From Ilumatobacteraceae bacterium (GTDB lineage: Bacteria > Actinomycetota > Acidimicrobiia > Acidimicrobiales > Ilumatobacteraceae): DNA of 54,974 nt. The stretch spans positions 1 through 54,974 of the forward strand of contig JAJTFJ010000012.1 in the NCBI GenBank assembly GCA_021298435.1, given 5' to 3'. The translations under genes were made by a program, and so were the position numbers. The stretch's first letter is position 1. Each line of letters starts with the position of its first letter. Positions 17,772 to 25,868 of the stretch are shown here, in pieces. The notes beneath the pieces are model-generated. The model saw nothing but the letters and a program-made list of their open reading frames with translations. It did not search any database and was not told the DNA's origin.

Positions 17772-19024
17772 GCGAGCAGTTCTCCGCCGAGCAGATGGCG
17801 GAGATTCAGCGTCGTACGCTTCGAACTCTCACGCTGGGGCAAGTTGTCGGTGCTGCGGCGTTGTCGTCGTCGGTCACCGTTGGTGCTTTTGTTGTTCAAG
17901 AGATTCTTGGCGACCAGACTCCTTGGGGTGGCATCGCAACTGCAACCACCACTGTTGGTACGGCTGTGATGGCGCAGGTGCTCACGAGGTACATGATGCG
18001 TAAGGGGCGCCGCCCAGGGCTGCAGACGGGATACGGACTTGCAACAGTGGGCGCTCTGACTGCTGCAGTTGGAGCAGAGACCCAGAACCTGCTGTTGTTC
18101 CTCATTGGACTTTTTCTCTTTGGTAACGGTCAGGCGGCGAACCTTTTGGCTCGCTACACCGCAACAGATCTCGCGTTACCTGATGAGCGCGCTCGTGCGA
18201 TGTCGCGCATCGTGTTCGCATCTACGTTTGGTGCTGTGTTCGCACCAATGCTCATTGGGCCTGCTGAAGCGGCGGGGCAAGAGTGGTTCGGTCTCCATAA
18301 GTACACAGGGCCATGGATCTTGTCCGCAATTGTGTTGTTCCTCGCGTTTGTCAATATCTCTCTTCAACTACGTCCTGATCCGCTCGTTATTTCAGGCGGT
18401 ATTCGTGAGAAGTCAGATGCAAAGTTGCCGAGCATCTCAGAGGCATTGCAGATCATCATGCGCTCGCCCAAAGGCCGTCTCGCACTCAGCAGCATGGTGG
18501 TGTCGCAAGTTGCGATGGTGGCCATCATGACAATGACGCCGGTGCACATGAAGTTGCACGGGCATGAAAGCATCAGCCAGTTCGTCGTATCGCTCCACAT
18601 TGCAGGCATGTATGCCTTTAGCCCCTTTGTTGGTCGTTATGCCGATAAGAAGGGAACCATTGCTGCGGTCTATGTCGGTGCCATCACCTTGGTGGCTGCC
18701 ACTGTTTTGTCTGCCGTGAGTGGTGAATCGTCAATCATCTTGTTCCCTGCATTGTGGCTGTTGGGCATCGGCTGGAACTTCGGGCTCATCGGTGGCTCCT
18801 CCATGTTGTTGGAATCTGTCACGAGTGAGGAACGAGTCACCGTGCAAGGCTCTGCCGACTTAATGATGAGTTTCTGTGGGGGAATGGCTGGATTGTCATC
18901 AGGCTTCATCCGTCGCGCGGTGGGGTATCACATGTTGTCGGTAGGGGGCTTGGTGTTAGTCGGTGCATTACTGGTGTATGCAGGGTTTATGAACACACGT
19001 CAGAAAGATGCAATGTTGGCATGA
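17768..19024 (+). CDS. MFS transporter
   Basis: 418 aa, about twelve membrane helices in two halves, with a cytoplasmic N-terminus (SEQFSAEQMAEIQRR). The loop after helix 2 has YMMRKGRRPG, an MFS motif-A-like basic turn, and the second half has FVGRYADKKGT. The start ATG overlaps the pgsA stop (ATGA) and the stop overlaps cinA (ATGA), so it belongs to the same coupled set. An earlier in-frame start at 17630 lies in pgsA. Substrate unknown. Confidence 0.85.
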   Translation: MSEQFSAEQMAEIQRRTLRTLTLGQVVGAAALSSSVTVGAFVVQEILGDQTPWGGIATATTTVGTAVMAQVLTRYMMRKGRRPGLQTGYGLATVGALTAAVGAETQNLLLFLIGLFLFGNGQAANLLARYTATDLALPDERARAMSRIVFASTFGAVFAPMLIGPAEAAGQEWFGLHKYTGPWILSAIVLFLAFVNISLQLRPDPLVISGGIREKSDAKLPSISEALQIIMRSPKGRLALSSMVVSQVAMVAIMTMTPVHMKLHGHESISQFVVSLHIAGMYAFSPFVGRYADKKGTIAAVYVGAITLVAATVLSAVSGESSIILFPALWLLGIGWNFGLIGGSSMLLESVTSEERVTVQGSADLMMSFCGGMAGLSSGFIRRAVGYHMLSVGGLVLVGALLVYAGFMNTRQKDAMLA

Positions 19025-20265
19025 GGTGCAATGTTGTTGCTGTCGGAACCGAACTGCTTCTTGGGCAGATTGTGGACACCAATTCGTCGTATATCGGTGA
19101 GCAACTTGCCGCTGTTGGTATCGCATCGCACTTGCAGCTCAAAGTGGGGGACAACCTCGACCGCGTTGTTGAAGCATTCACCATCGCGTTAAAAGATGCT
19201 GATGCCATCATCGTGTGCGGTGGCTTAGGGCCCACACATGATGACCTCACTCGCGATGCCATCGCGCGCATGATGGGTGTGGAACTACTGCACGATGAAG
19301 CAGTTGCTGCGGTGATTGAAGAGATGTTCTCTCGTCGCGGTCGTCGCATGTCTGCGAACAACTTGCGTCAAGCAATGGTGCCAGTGGGCGCACGCATTAT
19401 TGAGCAGACGCGCGGCACCGCACCTGGGCTGATGTGTCCGGTGGGCAACAAAATGATTTACGCAGTGCCTGGTGTGCCGCACGAGATGCAAGACATGCTC
19501 TCTCGCGCTGTGTTGCCCGACTTGTTGGCGCGCAGTGGCGAGAAGGCTGTGATCTCTAGCCGTGTGTTGCGCACCTGGGGTGAATCAGAGTCGGGGTTAA
19601 ATGAACGCCTTGACCCCATCATTGAAGAACTCGAAGAAGTGGGTAACCCCACACTGGCGTTCTTGGCTAGTGGCTGGGAAGGCATCAAAGTGCGCCTCAC
19701 TGCAAAGGCTGATTCGCAGTTAGAAGCTGATGAACTGTTGTCGCAGTGGGAAACCAAAGTGCGCGCACTCGTGGGTGACGTTGTGTTCGGTGTTGACGCC
19801 GAGAACATGGAATCTGTTGTGCTTGGTCTGTTACAAGAACGCGGCTGGACACTTGGTGTTGCTGAATCGGTCACGGGTGGTCTCGTGGGCGGACGACTCA
19901 CGAGCATTCCGGGATCATCGGCTGTGTTCCGTGGCGGCGTGATCAGTTATGCAAGCGACGTGAAGTTTGAAGTGTTGGGTGTTGACCGCGGACCTGTTGT
20001 GTCTGAGGAAGCAGCCGTGCAGATGGCGGTAGGTGCCAAGCGAGTCATCGGGTCTGATGTCGCGATAGCTCTCACGGGTGTAGCGGGGCCAGACGAACAA
20101 GATGGTCGCCCTGCAGGCACCTTATGCATAGGTGTGGCATTGCCCGATGGCGCCACATTCAGCACCACGAATACCCTGCCGGGGCTGCGAGATCAGATGC
20201 GCCAATACAGCGTGATTTCGGCCTTGTCGTTCCTTCGGGGCATTCTGCTGAATACACATCGGTAG
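19021..20265 (+). CDS. cinA: CinA-family protein (nicotinamide-nucleotide amidase / ADP-ribose pyrophosphatase)
   Basis: 414 aa, full-length two-domain CinA. The N-terminal MoCF-like domain (GTELLLGQIVDTNS, CGGLGPTHDDLT) is the pyrophosphatase part. The C-terminal PncC domain (LGVAESVTGGLVGGRLT, SYASDVK, ALTGVAGP) deamidates nicotinamide mononucleotide in pyridine-nucleotide salvage. ATGA overlap with the MFS gene. In many actinobacteria cinA is followed by recA; here a tRNA gene follows. Confidence 0.94.
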   Translation: MRCNVVAVGTELLLGQIVDTNSSYIGEQLAAVGIASHLQLKVGDNLDRVVEAFTIALKDADAIIVCGGLGPTHDDLTRDAIARMMGVELLHDEAVAAVIEEMFSRRGRRMSANNLRQAMVPVGARIIEQTRGTAPGLMCPVGNKMIYAVPGVPHEMQDMLSRAVLPDLLARSGEKAVISSRVLRTWGESESGLNERLDPIIEELEEVGNPTLAFLASGWEGIKVRLTAKADSQLEADELLSQWETKVRALVGDVVFGVDAENMESVVLGLLQERGWTLGVAESVTGGLVGGRLTSIPGSSAVFRGGVISYASDVKFEVLGVDRGPVVSEEAAVQMAVGAKRVIGSDVAIALTGVAGPDEQDGRPAGTLCIGVALPDGATFSTTNTLPGLRDQMRQYSVISALSFLRGILLNTHR

Positions 20266-20268
20266 AAT
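20263..20268 (+). promoter_or_regulatory. -10 box of tRNA-Arg
   Basis: TAGAAT, 10 nt before the mature tRNA 5' end. The same hexamer precedes the tRNA-Gly gene in this window. No clear -35. Confidence 0.45.
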
Positions 20269-20278
20269 TCTCAGCATT

Positions 20279-20355
20279 GCCCCTGTAGCTCAGTTGGATA
20301 GAGCATCGGACTTCTAATCCGCAGGTCGCAGGTTCGATTCCTGCCGGGGGCGCCA
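20279..20355 (+). tRNA. tRNA-Arg (anticodon TCT)
   Basis: Full cloverleaf: acceptor GCCCCTG/CGGGGGC, D stem GCTC/GAGC, anticodon loop CTTCTAA, T arm GCAGG-TTCGATT-CCTGC, discriminator G, and an encoded CCA at 20353-20355. The anticodon TCT reads AGA/AGG. The top pair of the anticodon stem (27-43) is a T-C mismatch. Located 13 nt after cinA. Confidence 0.96.
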
Positions 20356-20405
20356 CATCGCCTTCACCCCAAGGCCATCATGAATTTCAGCAGTTTTTAC
20401 TGAAT

Positions 20406-20411
20406 TAACAT
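20406..20411 (+). promoter_or_regulatory. -10 box of the carotenoid-oxygenase pseudogene
   Basis: TAACAT followed by 6 nt and the ATG at 20418. The leaderless-type promoter looks intact although the gene behind it is broken. Confidence 0.35.
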
Positions 20412-20417
20412 CCCATT

Positions 20418-21558
20418 ATGAGTCTTCTTGAATCTGGCGAGAATCACACCCCATGGCATTTACGTGACAACTGGGAACCGATGCAGGTTGAAATCACCAG
20501 CACTGATCTACGAGTCGATGGTGTCATTCCGCCCGAGCTGAATGGCTTGTATGTCCGCACTGGTCCGAACCCTGCATCTGGCACTTCGCCACACTGGTTC
20601 TTTGGTGACGGCATGTTGCACGGCGTACGCATTCGTGATGGCAAAGCAGAGTGGTATGCATCCAAAGATTTGTCCCATCACCGGGGACCTGCTGGCGTTT
20701 AGCTATTTCTCATTTCAACCGCCGTATGTTCACTACATTCGCGTCGGTGCTGATGGAAAGTTAAAGCAACTTGATCCCATTGATGTTCCGAATATGGTGA
20801 TGATGCATGACTTCAACATCACGCAGAACAACGTGATCTTCATGGACTTGCCAGTTGTGTTCGACTTAGGCGAACTTGCAAACGGGTTCCCCTTCAAGTT
20901 CAGCCGTGATGCCGGCGCTCGTCTTGGTGTGATGCCGCGCGACGGGCGGGGTAGCGATACTCGGTGGTTCGAGATTGATCCGTGTTACGTCTTTCATCCG
21001 GTGAACGCTTATGACGATGGCACGAACATCGTGATTCATGTATCTCGCCAGAACGAAGCGTTCGGTTCAAGTTCAGATGACTACGCAGAAGTCGGTCGGC
21101 TCTACAAGTGGACGATCGACACGGTGACGGGAAAAGTGTCCGAAGAGATGGTGGATGATCGACCAGGAGATTTCGGGCGCGTGAACGACAAGTACGTGGG
21201 GTCAAAAGCACGGTTTGCGTATCTCATGTCGTTGGGCGGCGAAGGCAATTCCGAAGAGCCCGTGTACGGAAACTCTTTGTGGAAGTACGACCTGACGACA
21301 GGGCAGTGCTGGGAACATCATTTGGGTGCAACGACACGCGGAGGTGAGCCCGTGTTTGCGCCGTCGTCGCATAATGGTGCCGAAGACGAGGGATATGTAA
21401 TGACGATTGTGCATGACACCGCCGCGGAGAAATCCCGACTCGTCATTATTGATGCGCAGAACTTCAATGGTCCTCCTGTGGCAACGATTCACCTGCCGCA
21501 GCGAGTTCCGTACGGCGCACACGGTAACTGGGTTCCCCACAACCTTGTTCCTATGTAA
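20418..21558 (+). pseudogene. carotenoid oxygenase (RPE65 family), internal deletion with frameshift
   Basis: Two pieces of one gene lie in different frames. Frame A, from the ATG at 20418, gives the N-terminal family motifs (NGLYVRTGPNP, HWFFGDGMLHGVRIRDGKAEWY) and runs to a stop at 20702. Frame B takes over at about 20656 with HPKICPITGDLLAF and continues to the family C-terminus (GAHGNWVP), ending at 21558. All four iron-ligand histidine contexts are in frame B: HPK, MMHDF, VFHPVNAY and AHGNW. The stretch of roughly 70-100 residues normally found between KAEWY-like and AHPK-like motifs is missing. A simple sequencing indel cannot explain that loss, so this is a deletion plus a frame change. 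The intact enzyme would cleave carotenoids, apocarotenoids or stilbenes. Confidence 0.85.
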
Positions 21559-21614
21559 ATCAGGCTGCCTAACTCAAATGGGCTTGATGCCCAGCACAGA
21601 GTGATTGATTGTGT

Positions 21615-22178
21615 TCAGCCTTCGAATGAAGCGAGAACAGTGTCAATGAGTTCGACCCATTCTTGATTCGGAACATGTGTTCCTGCGATGTCATCAATTG
21701 CTCGTCCGAGTGAATATGCCTGGAGGAAGAGCGACAATGCGCGCGGGCTGAGAGCCGGGTTCACCCACCCCTTTGTCTGGGCTTGAGCGATTGCTTCAGC
21801 CATGACTTCTGTGAGGCGATCTTGAACTGTTGCCAGAGCTTCGGCAAACTCTCCACCCAAAGATGCCATGCCGATGAGTCGCGCGCGTTCGGCGCGAACA
21901 GGTGCACGACTGGGAACCTGGGTTTGAGCACTCAGTTGTCGAATGCGATTCCAATAATCCTCTTTTGATGTTGCCGACTCGGCTACGTGTCTCATTGCCG
22001 CGCCATCGGCCTCGACGTTGGCTGCAAAGCGTGTCATCAGGGTCGTATGGATCAGTCCGTCAAAGTCGCCGAAGTGGTGATACAGCGAGCCTCGTGAGAT
22101 GCCCGAGACCCGAAGAACTTCGTCCACCAAGATGTCATGGGGGTTAGAACCATCCAGCATGGACGCCACAGTGCTCAC
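21615..22178 (-). CDS. TetR-family transcriptional regulator
   Basis: 187 aa from the GTG at 22178, given as the nearest conventional start. The HTH recognition region is VSGISRGSLYHHFGDF. The true start is probably upstream: in-frame codons continue to a stop at 22224-22226 and encode IETKLHPTAQKLV, which matches the N-terminus of the second TetR in this window (MHPTKALLLE). A CTG at 22202 aligns with that protein's ATG, and an ATC at 22214 lies 6 nt after a TAGAGT box. The two regulators also share C-terminal motifs (AERARLIGMA, FLQAYSLG). Convergent with the carotenoid-oxygenase pseudogene and divergent from carD. Ligand unknown. Confidence 0.85.
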   Translation of the reverse strand: MSTVASMLDGSNPHDILVDEVLRVSGISRGSLYHHFGDFDGLIHTTLMTRFAANVEADGAAMRHVAESATSKEDYWNRIRQLSAQTQVPSRAPVRAERARLIGMASLGGEFAEALATVQDRLTEVMAEAIAQAQTKGWVNPALSPRALSLFLQAYSLGRAIDDIAGTHVPNQEWVELIDTVLASFEG

Positions 22179-22231
22179 CAGCTTCTGTGCAGTGGGGTGC
22201 AGCTTTGTCTCGATGAAATGACTCTAATAGC

Positions 22232-22275
22232 GAGCCATTCGGGCTCAAAATGAGGCTTTAAGGGGTCAATCCCTT
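22232..22275. promoter_or_regulatory. two inverted repeats between tetR and carD (candidate operators)
   Basis: GAGCC-N5-GGCTC (22232-22246) and AAGGG-N6-CCCTT (22260-22275) lie in the divergent gap. The second ends on the first base of the carD -10 box, where a bound repressor would block polymerase. Assignment to the adjacent TetR is inference. Confidence 0.35.
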
Positions 22276-22280
22276 ACACT
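22275..22280 (+). promoter_or_regulatory. -10 box of carD
   Basis: TACACT followed by 6 nt and the GTG start at 22287: a leaderless arrangement. The same hexamer precedes the RNase P RNA gene with 7 nt spacing. Confidence 0.5.
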
Positions 22281-22286
22281 TGCAGG

Positions 22287-22862
22287 GTGGATTTTAAGAA
22301 GGGTGACATCGTCATCTACCCCCAGCACGGTGCTTGCAAGGTCATAGACCCGAAGAAGAAGCAGGACCCATTCGGCACGGGCAAGAAAGAGGAGTACCTC
22401 ATTCTTGAAACCATCATCAACGAGATGACATTGCGCGTTCCTGTCGCAAAGCTCGACGAAGTCGGAGTGCGCCCACCCGTGTCACCCGATGAGCTCGAAG
22501 ACCTCGTAGCAGTTCTTTCAAAGGCCGATCCTCGCGTCCCAAGCAACTGGTCACGCCGTTTCAAGAACCACCAGGAGAAGCTGAAGAGCGGCGACGTGTA
22601 TCAGGTTGCCGAAGTTGTTCGTAACCTCGCTGCCCGTAACCGTGACGCTTCTCTGTCTGCTGCAGAGCGCACCATGTACGAGCGCGCTCGCACCAACCTC
22701 ATTTCTGAAATTCAGCCAGCGCTGAAGGTCACCAAGGAAGAGGCTGAAGAGTTCTTGAACAAGGCTCTTGAAAAGGGTGTCTTGAAGCCTGTGAAGGCTG
22801 CCAAGAAGAAAGTCGAAGCTGAGCCAAAGCCAGCTGACGACGAGAACGAAGACGACCTCTAG
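22287..22862 (+). CDS. carD: CarD-family RNA-polymerase-binding regulator
   Basis: 191 aa, GTG start. CarD binds the RNA polymerase beta lobe and stabilises the open complex, notably at rRNA promoters. The N-terminal Tudor-like domain (KKGDIVIYPQHGACKV) is followed by a helical DNA-binding domain (SNWSRRFKNHQEKLKSGD, AEVVRNLAARN). The C-terminus has an acidic/lysine-rich extension (PVKAAKKKVEAEPKP...DDENEDDL) of about 30 residues beyond the folded part. The next gene starts 4 nt after the stop. Confidence 0.93.
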   Translation: MDFKKGDIVIYPQHGACKVIDPKKKQDPFGTGKKEEYLILETIINEMTLRVPVAKLDEVGVRPPVSPDELEDLVAVLSKADPRVPSNWSRRFKNHQEKLKSGDVYQVAEVVRNLAARNRDASLSAAERTMYERARTNLISEIQPALKVTKEEAEEFLNKALEKGVLKPVKAAKKKVEAEPKPADDENEDDL

Positions 22863-22866
22863 TCAC

Positions 22867-23733
22867 ATGGCCCGCGTTGGGTTTTGCGGTCTCGGTGTCA
22901 TGGGGTTTCCCATGGCCGGCCATCTCGCCAAGAACAATCACGAAGTTTCTGTCTATAACCGAACAGGTGCACGCGCATTGGAGTGGGTGGCAGCACATGG
23001 TGGACAGGCATTCCCATCGCCAAGTGAAGTAGCGGCCGAAAGCGACATTGTTTTTCTCTGTGTCGGCAACGACGATGATGTTCGTCAAGTCATGTTGTCT
23101 GAGGGTGGCGTGCTCGACGGCGCACATGAAGGTTTGATTGTTGTTGATCACACCACGACTTCTGCTTTGCTTGCTCGCGACATGCACGAATCATGTGCAG
23201 CACATGGTGTTGTGTACATCGATGCTCCGGTGTCGGGTGGTCAAGCGGGCGCAGAAAACGGTGCACTCACCGTGATGTGTGGGTCACTCGATGTTGCAGA
23301 GTTTGATGCAGTCTCTGGCATCATCGCTGCTTATTCGCGGGCGTGTGTGCGTCTTGGTGGCGTGGGTGCTGGCCAGCTTTCGAAGATGGTGAATCAGATT
23401 GCAATCGCTGGTGTGGTGCAGGGTTTGTCGGAAGCACTTGCGTTTGCGCAGCATGCTGGTCTTGATGCTCACGCAGTAGTTGATGTGATTTCCAAAGGTG
23501 CAGCGCAAAGCTGGCAAATGGAAAACCGTGGCCACACAATGGTTGATGACAAGTTCGACTTCGGTTTCGCTGTGGAATGGATGATCAAAGACTTGGGCTT
23601 TTGTATTGAAGAGGCGCAACGCAATGGTTCACAAATTCCTGTGGCCGACCTTGTGTTGGAGTACTACAAAGAGCTCGCCGCAGATGGCGGTTCTCGTCTT
23701 GACACCAGCAGCCTGATTCGCCGCTTGCGATAA
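22867..23733 (+). CDS. NAD(P)-dependent beta-hydroxyacid dehydrogenase (3-hydroxyisobutyrate dehydrogenase-like)
   Basis: 288 aa. Oxidises beta-hydroxyacids or reduces the matching semialdehydes. Rossmann motif GFCGLGVMGFPMAGHL, substrate motif DAPVSGGQAGAENG, and the catalytic Lys in GQLSKMVNQ within the all-alpha domain. Full length. Begins 4 nt after carD and is probably cotranscribed with it. Member substrates include 3-hydroxyisobutyrate, tartronate semialdehyde and succinic semialdehyde, which cannot be told apart here. Confidence 0.88.
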   Translation: MARVGFCGLGVMGFPMAGHLAKNNHEVSVYNRTGARALEWVAAHGGQAFPSPSEVAAESDIVFLCVGNDDDVRQVMLSEGGVLDGAHEGLIVVDHTTTSALLARDMHESCAAHGVVYIDAPVSGGQAGAENGALTVMCGSLDVAEFDAVSGIIAAYSRACVRLGGVGAGQLSKMVNQIAIAGVVQGLSEALAFAQHAGLDAHAVVDVISKGAAQSWQMENRGHTMVDDKFDFGFAVEWMIKDLGFCIEEAQRNGSQIPVADLVLEYYKELAADGGSRLDTSSLIRRLR

Positions 23734-23742
23734 CTGCATCAT

Positions 23743-23761
23743 TTCGGCAATGAATGCCGAA
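23743..23761. terminator. weak hairpin between convergent genes
   Basis: TTCGGCA (23743-23749), a 5-nt loop and TGCCGAA (23755-23761) form a perfect 7-bp stem between two convergent genes. There is no T-run, so termination activity is doubtful. Confidence 0.3.
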
Positions 23762-23765
23762 CGAT

Positions 23766-24995
23766 CTAGATGCGCTCGATGATGGTGGCAGTGCCCATCC
23801 CGCCGCCGGTGCACATGGTGATGAGGCCGGTCTGCTTGTCTTGACGCTCAAGTTCATCAACAAGTGTTCCAATGAGCATGGCGCCAGTCGCGCCGATGGG
23901 GTGACCCAATGCCATTGCGCCACCGTTGACGTTCACCTTTGATGGATCAACGCCTGTGTCTTTGAAGAACTTCAGAACAACTGCAGCGAATGCTTCGTTG
24001 ACTTCAAGAAGGTCGATGTCATCAAATGTCATGCCGGCCTTCTTGAGAACAAGCTTTGCTGCTGGTCCAGGAGCAGTGAGCATGATCACAGGCTCGGTGC
24101 CGGCAACAGCGCTCATGATGATGCGTGCGCGGGGCTTGAGACCATGTGCCTTTGCATAGTCAGGAGAAGTAACGAGAACTGCTGCTGCACCGTCAACAAC
24201 GCCTGATGAGTTGCCGCCGTGGTGCACGTGATTGATCTGTGCGATCTGTGGGTATGCGAGACGTGCGGTCTCATCGATGGAAAGACCTTCAGGATCCTTC
24301 TTGTATCCACCCATTCCTTCGAAACTGGGGGAGAGCTTGGCGAGGTCGGCAAGTGTGGTGCCCGCACGTGGGTGCTCATCAACAGCGAGAGCCAATGTGC
24401 CGTCATTGTTCAAGATAGGAATCAATGATCGCTCGAAGCGTCCTTCGCTGATGGCGATGGCAGCACGGCGTTGACTCTCGACTGCAAGTGCGTCGCACTC
24501 TTCGCGGCTGAAACCTTCAACAGTTGCGATGAGGTCGGCAGAGATGCCCTGAGGAACCATGTTGTACTGATCGCGAAGGTGAGCGTTGTTGGCGGTGAAG
24601 CCATCGACATGCATGGGAGATGGGCGCGACATGGACTCCACGCCACCGGCTACCACGATGTCTTGCATGCCCGAGAGCACGCCCATCGCTGCGAAGTTGA
24701 CCGCCTGCTGACCAGAGCCACAGAAGCGGTTTAGGGTCACGCCAGGGGCTTCAATGGACCAGCCAGCATCGAGTGCGGACATACGAGCGATGTCCATGGA
24801 GTGATCGCCACTGCCGGCGCCACAACCCATGACGACGTCATCGACTTCTGCGGGATCAAAACCCACACGGTCGCGAAGGCCATTGAGAACCTGGGCGAGG
24901 ATGCGCTGTGGGTGCAAGTTGTGTAGGGCGCCTGATTCTTTGCCCCTGCCTCGTGGTGAGCGCACTGCGTCAATAATCCAAGCTTCGCGTTCCAT
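23766..24995 (-). CDS. acetyl-CoA C-acyltransferase (thiolase)
   Basis: 409 aa. Thiolytic cleavage of 3-ketoacyl-CoA or its reverse. The acylated Cys is Cys92 (NRFCGSGQQAV); the catalytic His sits in GGAMALGHPIGATGA and the second Cys in CTGGGMGTA; EVNEAFAAV is also present. Normal length. A GGAGGA ribosome-binding site precedes the ATG. Divergent from an enoyl-CoA hydratase, consistent with a fatty-acid degradation locus. Confidence 0.94.
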   Translation of the reverse strand: MEREAWIIDAVRSPRGRGKESGALHNLHPQRILAQVLNGLRDRVGFDPAEVDDVVMGCGAGSGDHSMDIARMSALDAGWSIEAPGVTLNRFCGSGQQAVNFAAMGVLSGMQDIVVAGGVESMSRPSPMHVDGFTANNAHLRDQYNMVPQGISADLIATVEGFSREECDALAVESQRRAAIAISEGRFERSLIPILNNDGTLALAVDEHPRAGTTLADLAKLSPSFEGMGGYKKDPEGLSIDETARLAYPQIAQINHVHHGGNSSGVVDGAAAVLVTSPDYAKAHGLKPRARIIMSAVAGTEPVIMLTAPGPAAKLVLKKAGMTFDDIDLLEVNEAFAAVVLKFFKDTGVDPSKVNVNGGAMALGHPIGATGAMLIGTLVDELERQDKQTGLITMCTGGGMGTATIIERI

Positions 24996-25088
24996 GTGTC
25001 CTCCGATTGTGTGTGGCTACGGCAGCCAACCTTCACGTGGACTAAACCTTATGGCACGGCATTTGGGCCGAAATCATTGGGGATGCAC

Positions 25089-25865
25089 ATGAGCCAGTTT
25101 GAGACCCTTGAGGTATCTATTTCGGGAGAAATCGGGGCCATTGAACTCAATCGACCAGCACAGCTGAACGCATTGTCGCGTCAGACTCTGCAGGACTTGG
25201 CGTCGGCTGCACGCTGGTTCGATGAGCAGCTACAGGTGAAGGTGGTGGTGGTCTCGGGGCAGGGTCGTTCGTTCTCTGCTGGATTCGATCTCAACACGTT
25301 CGCCACTCCCGACCCGAACTATTCGACGCGCGACATTGCCGACATCGGTCGCCTAATGGCTGAGGCAATTTTTGGGATGAACGCATTGACCATTGCCGCG
25401 ATTCAAGGGAACTGCATCGGGGGAGGGCTCGTTCTGGCGAACAGTTGCGACTTACGCATTGCAGAAGAGGATGCGCGTTTCGTGATTCCTGAAGTTGATC
25501 TGGGAATTCCTCTCACATGGAGTGGTATTCCACGATTGGTACGTGAGATCGGGCCGGCAGCAACAAAAGAACTCGTTCTCACATGTCGTCCGTTCGGCGC
25601 CGATGAAGCAAAGTCATTCGGATTCATTAACACCATTGTTCCGAAGGGCACTGTGATGACCGCTGCGCAGGAACTAGCCGAACAACTTGCGTCAAAGCCT
25701 GCGTATGCATTGCGTACGACGAAGCAGCAAGTGAATGCAGCGTTAGAAGAGATGGTGCATAGCCGCGACTATGCATCCGATGCTGACATCTTCGCGTTTG
25801 CTGTGCACGACCCAGAGAGCCGTGCCGCCAGTGCGAGATACTTGAAGTCAAAGAACAAGGGGTAA
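25089..25865 (+). CDS. enoyl-CoA hydratase/isomerase-family protein
   Basis: 258 aa crotonase. Oxyanion-hole motifs SFSAGFDL and GNCIGGGLVLANSCDLRIA. The Glu in FVIPEVDLGIP matches one of the two catalytic glutamates of crotonase, but the other position (GGGCEL in crotonase) reads GGGLVL, so that Glu is a Val. Hydratase activity is therefore doubtful; isomerase, hydrolase or another crotonase chemistry is more likely. The start may be 25089 or 25083. The next gene follows within 3 nt. Confidence 0.85.
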   Translation: MSQFETLEVSISGEIGAIELNRPAQLNALSRQTLQDLASAARWFDEQLQVKVVVVSGQGRSFSAGFDLNTFATPDPNYSTRDIADIGRLMAEAIFGMNALTIAAIQGNCIGGGLVLANSCDLRIAEEDARFVIPEVDLGIPLTWSGIPRLVREIGPAATKELVLTCRPFGADEAKSFGFINTIVPKGTVMTAAQELAEQLASKPAYALRTTKQQVNAALEEMVHSRDYASDADIFAFAVHDPESRAASARYLKSKNKG

Positions 25866-25868
25866 GTG

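Noticed and set aside
20279-20355. tRNA-Arg as the attachment site of an integrated element
   Set aside because: No integrase, no mobile-element genes and no second copy of the tRNA 3' end were noticed downstream.
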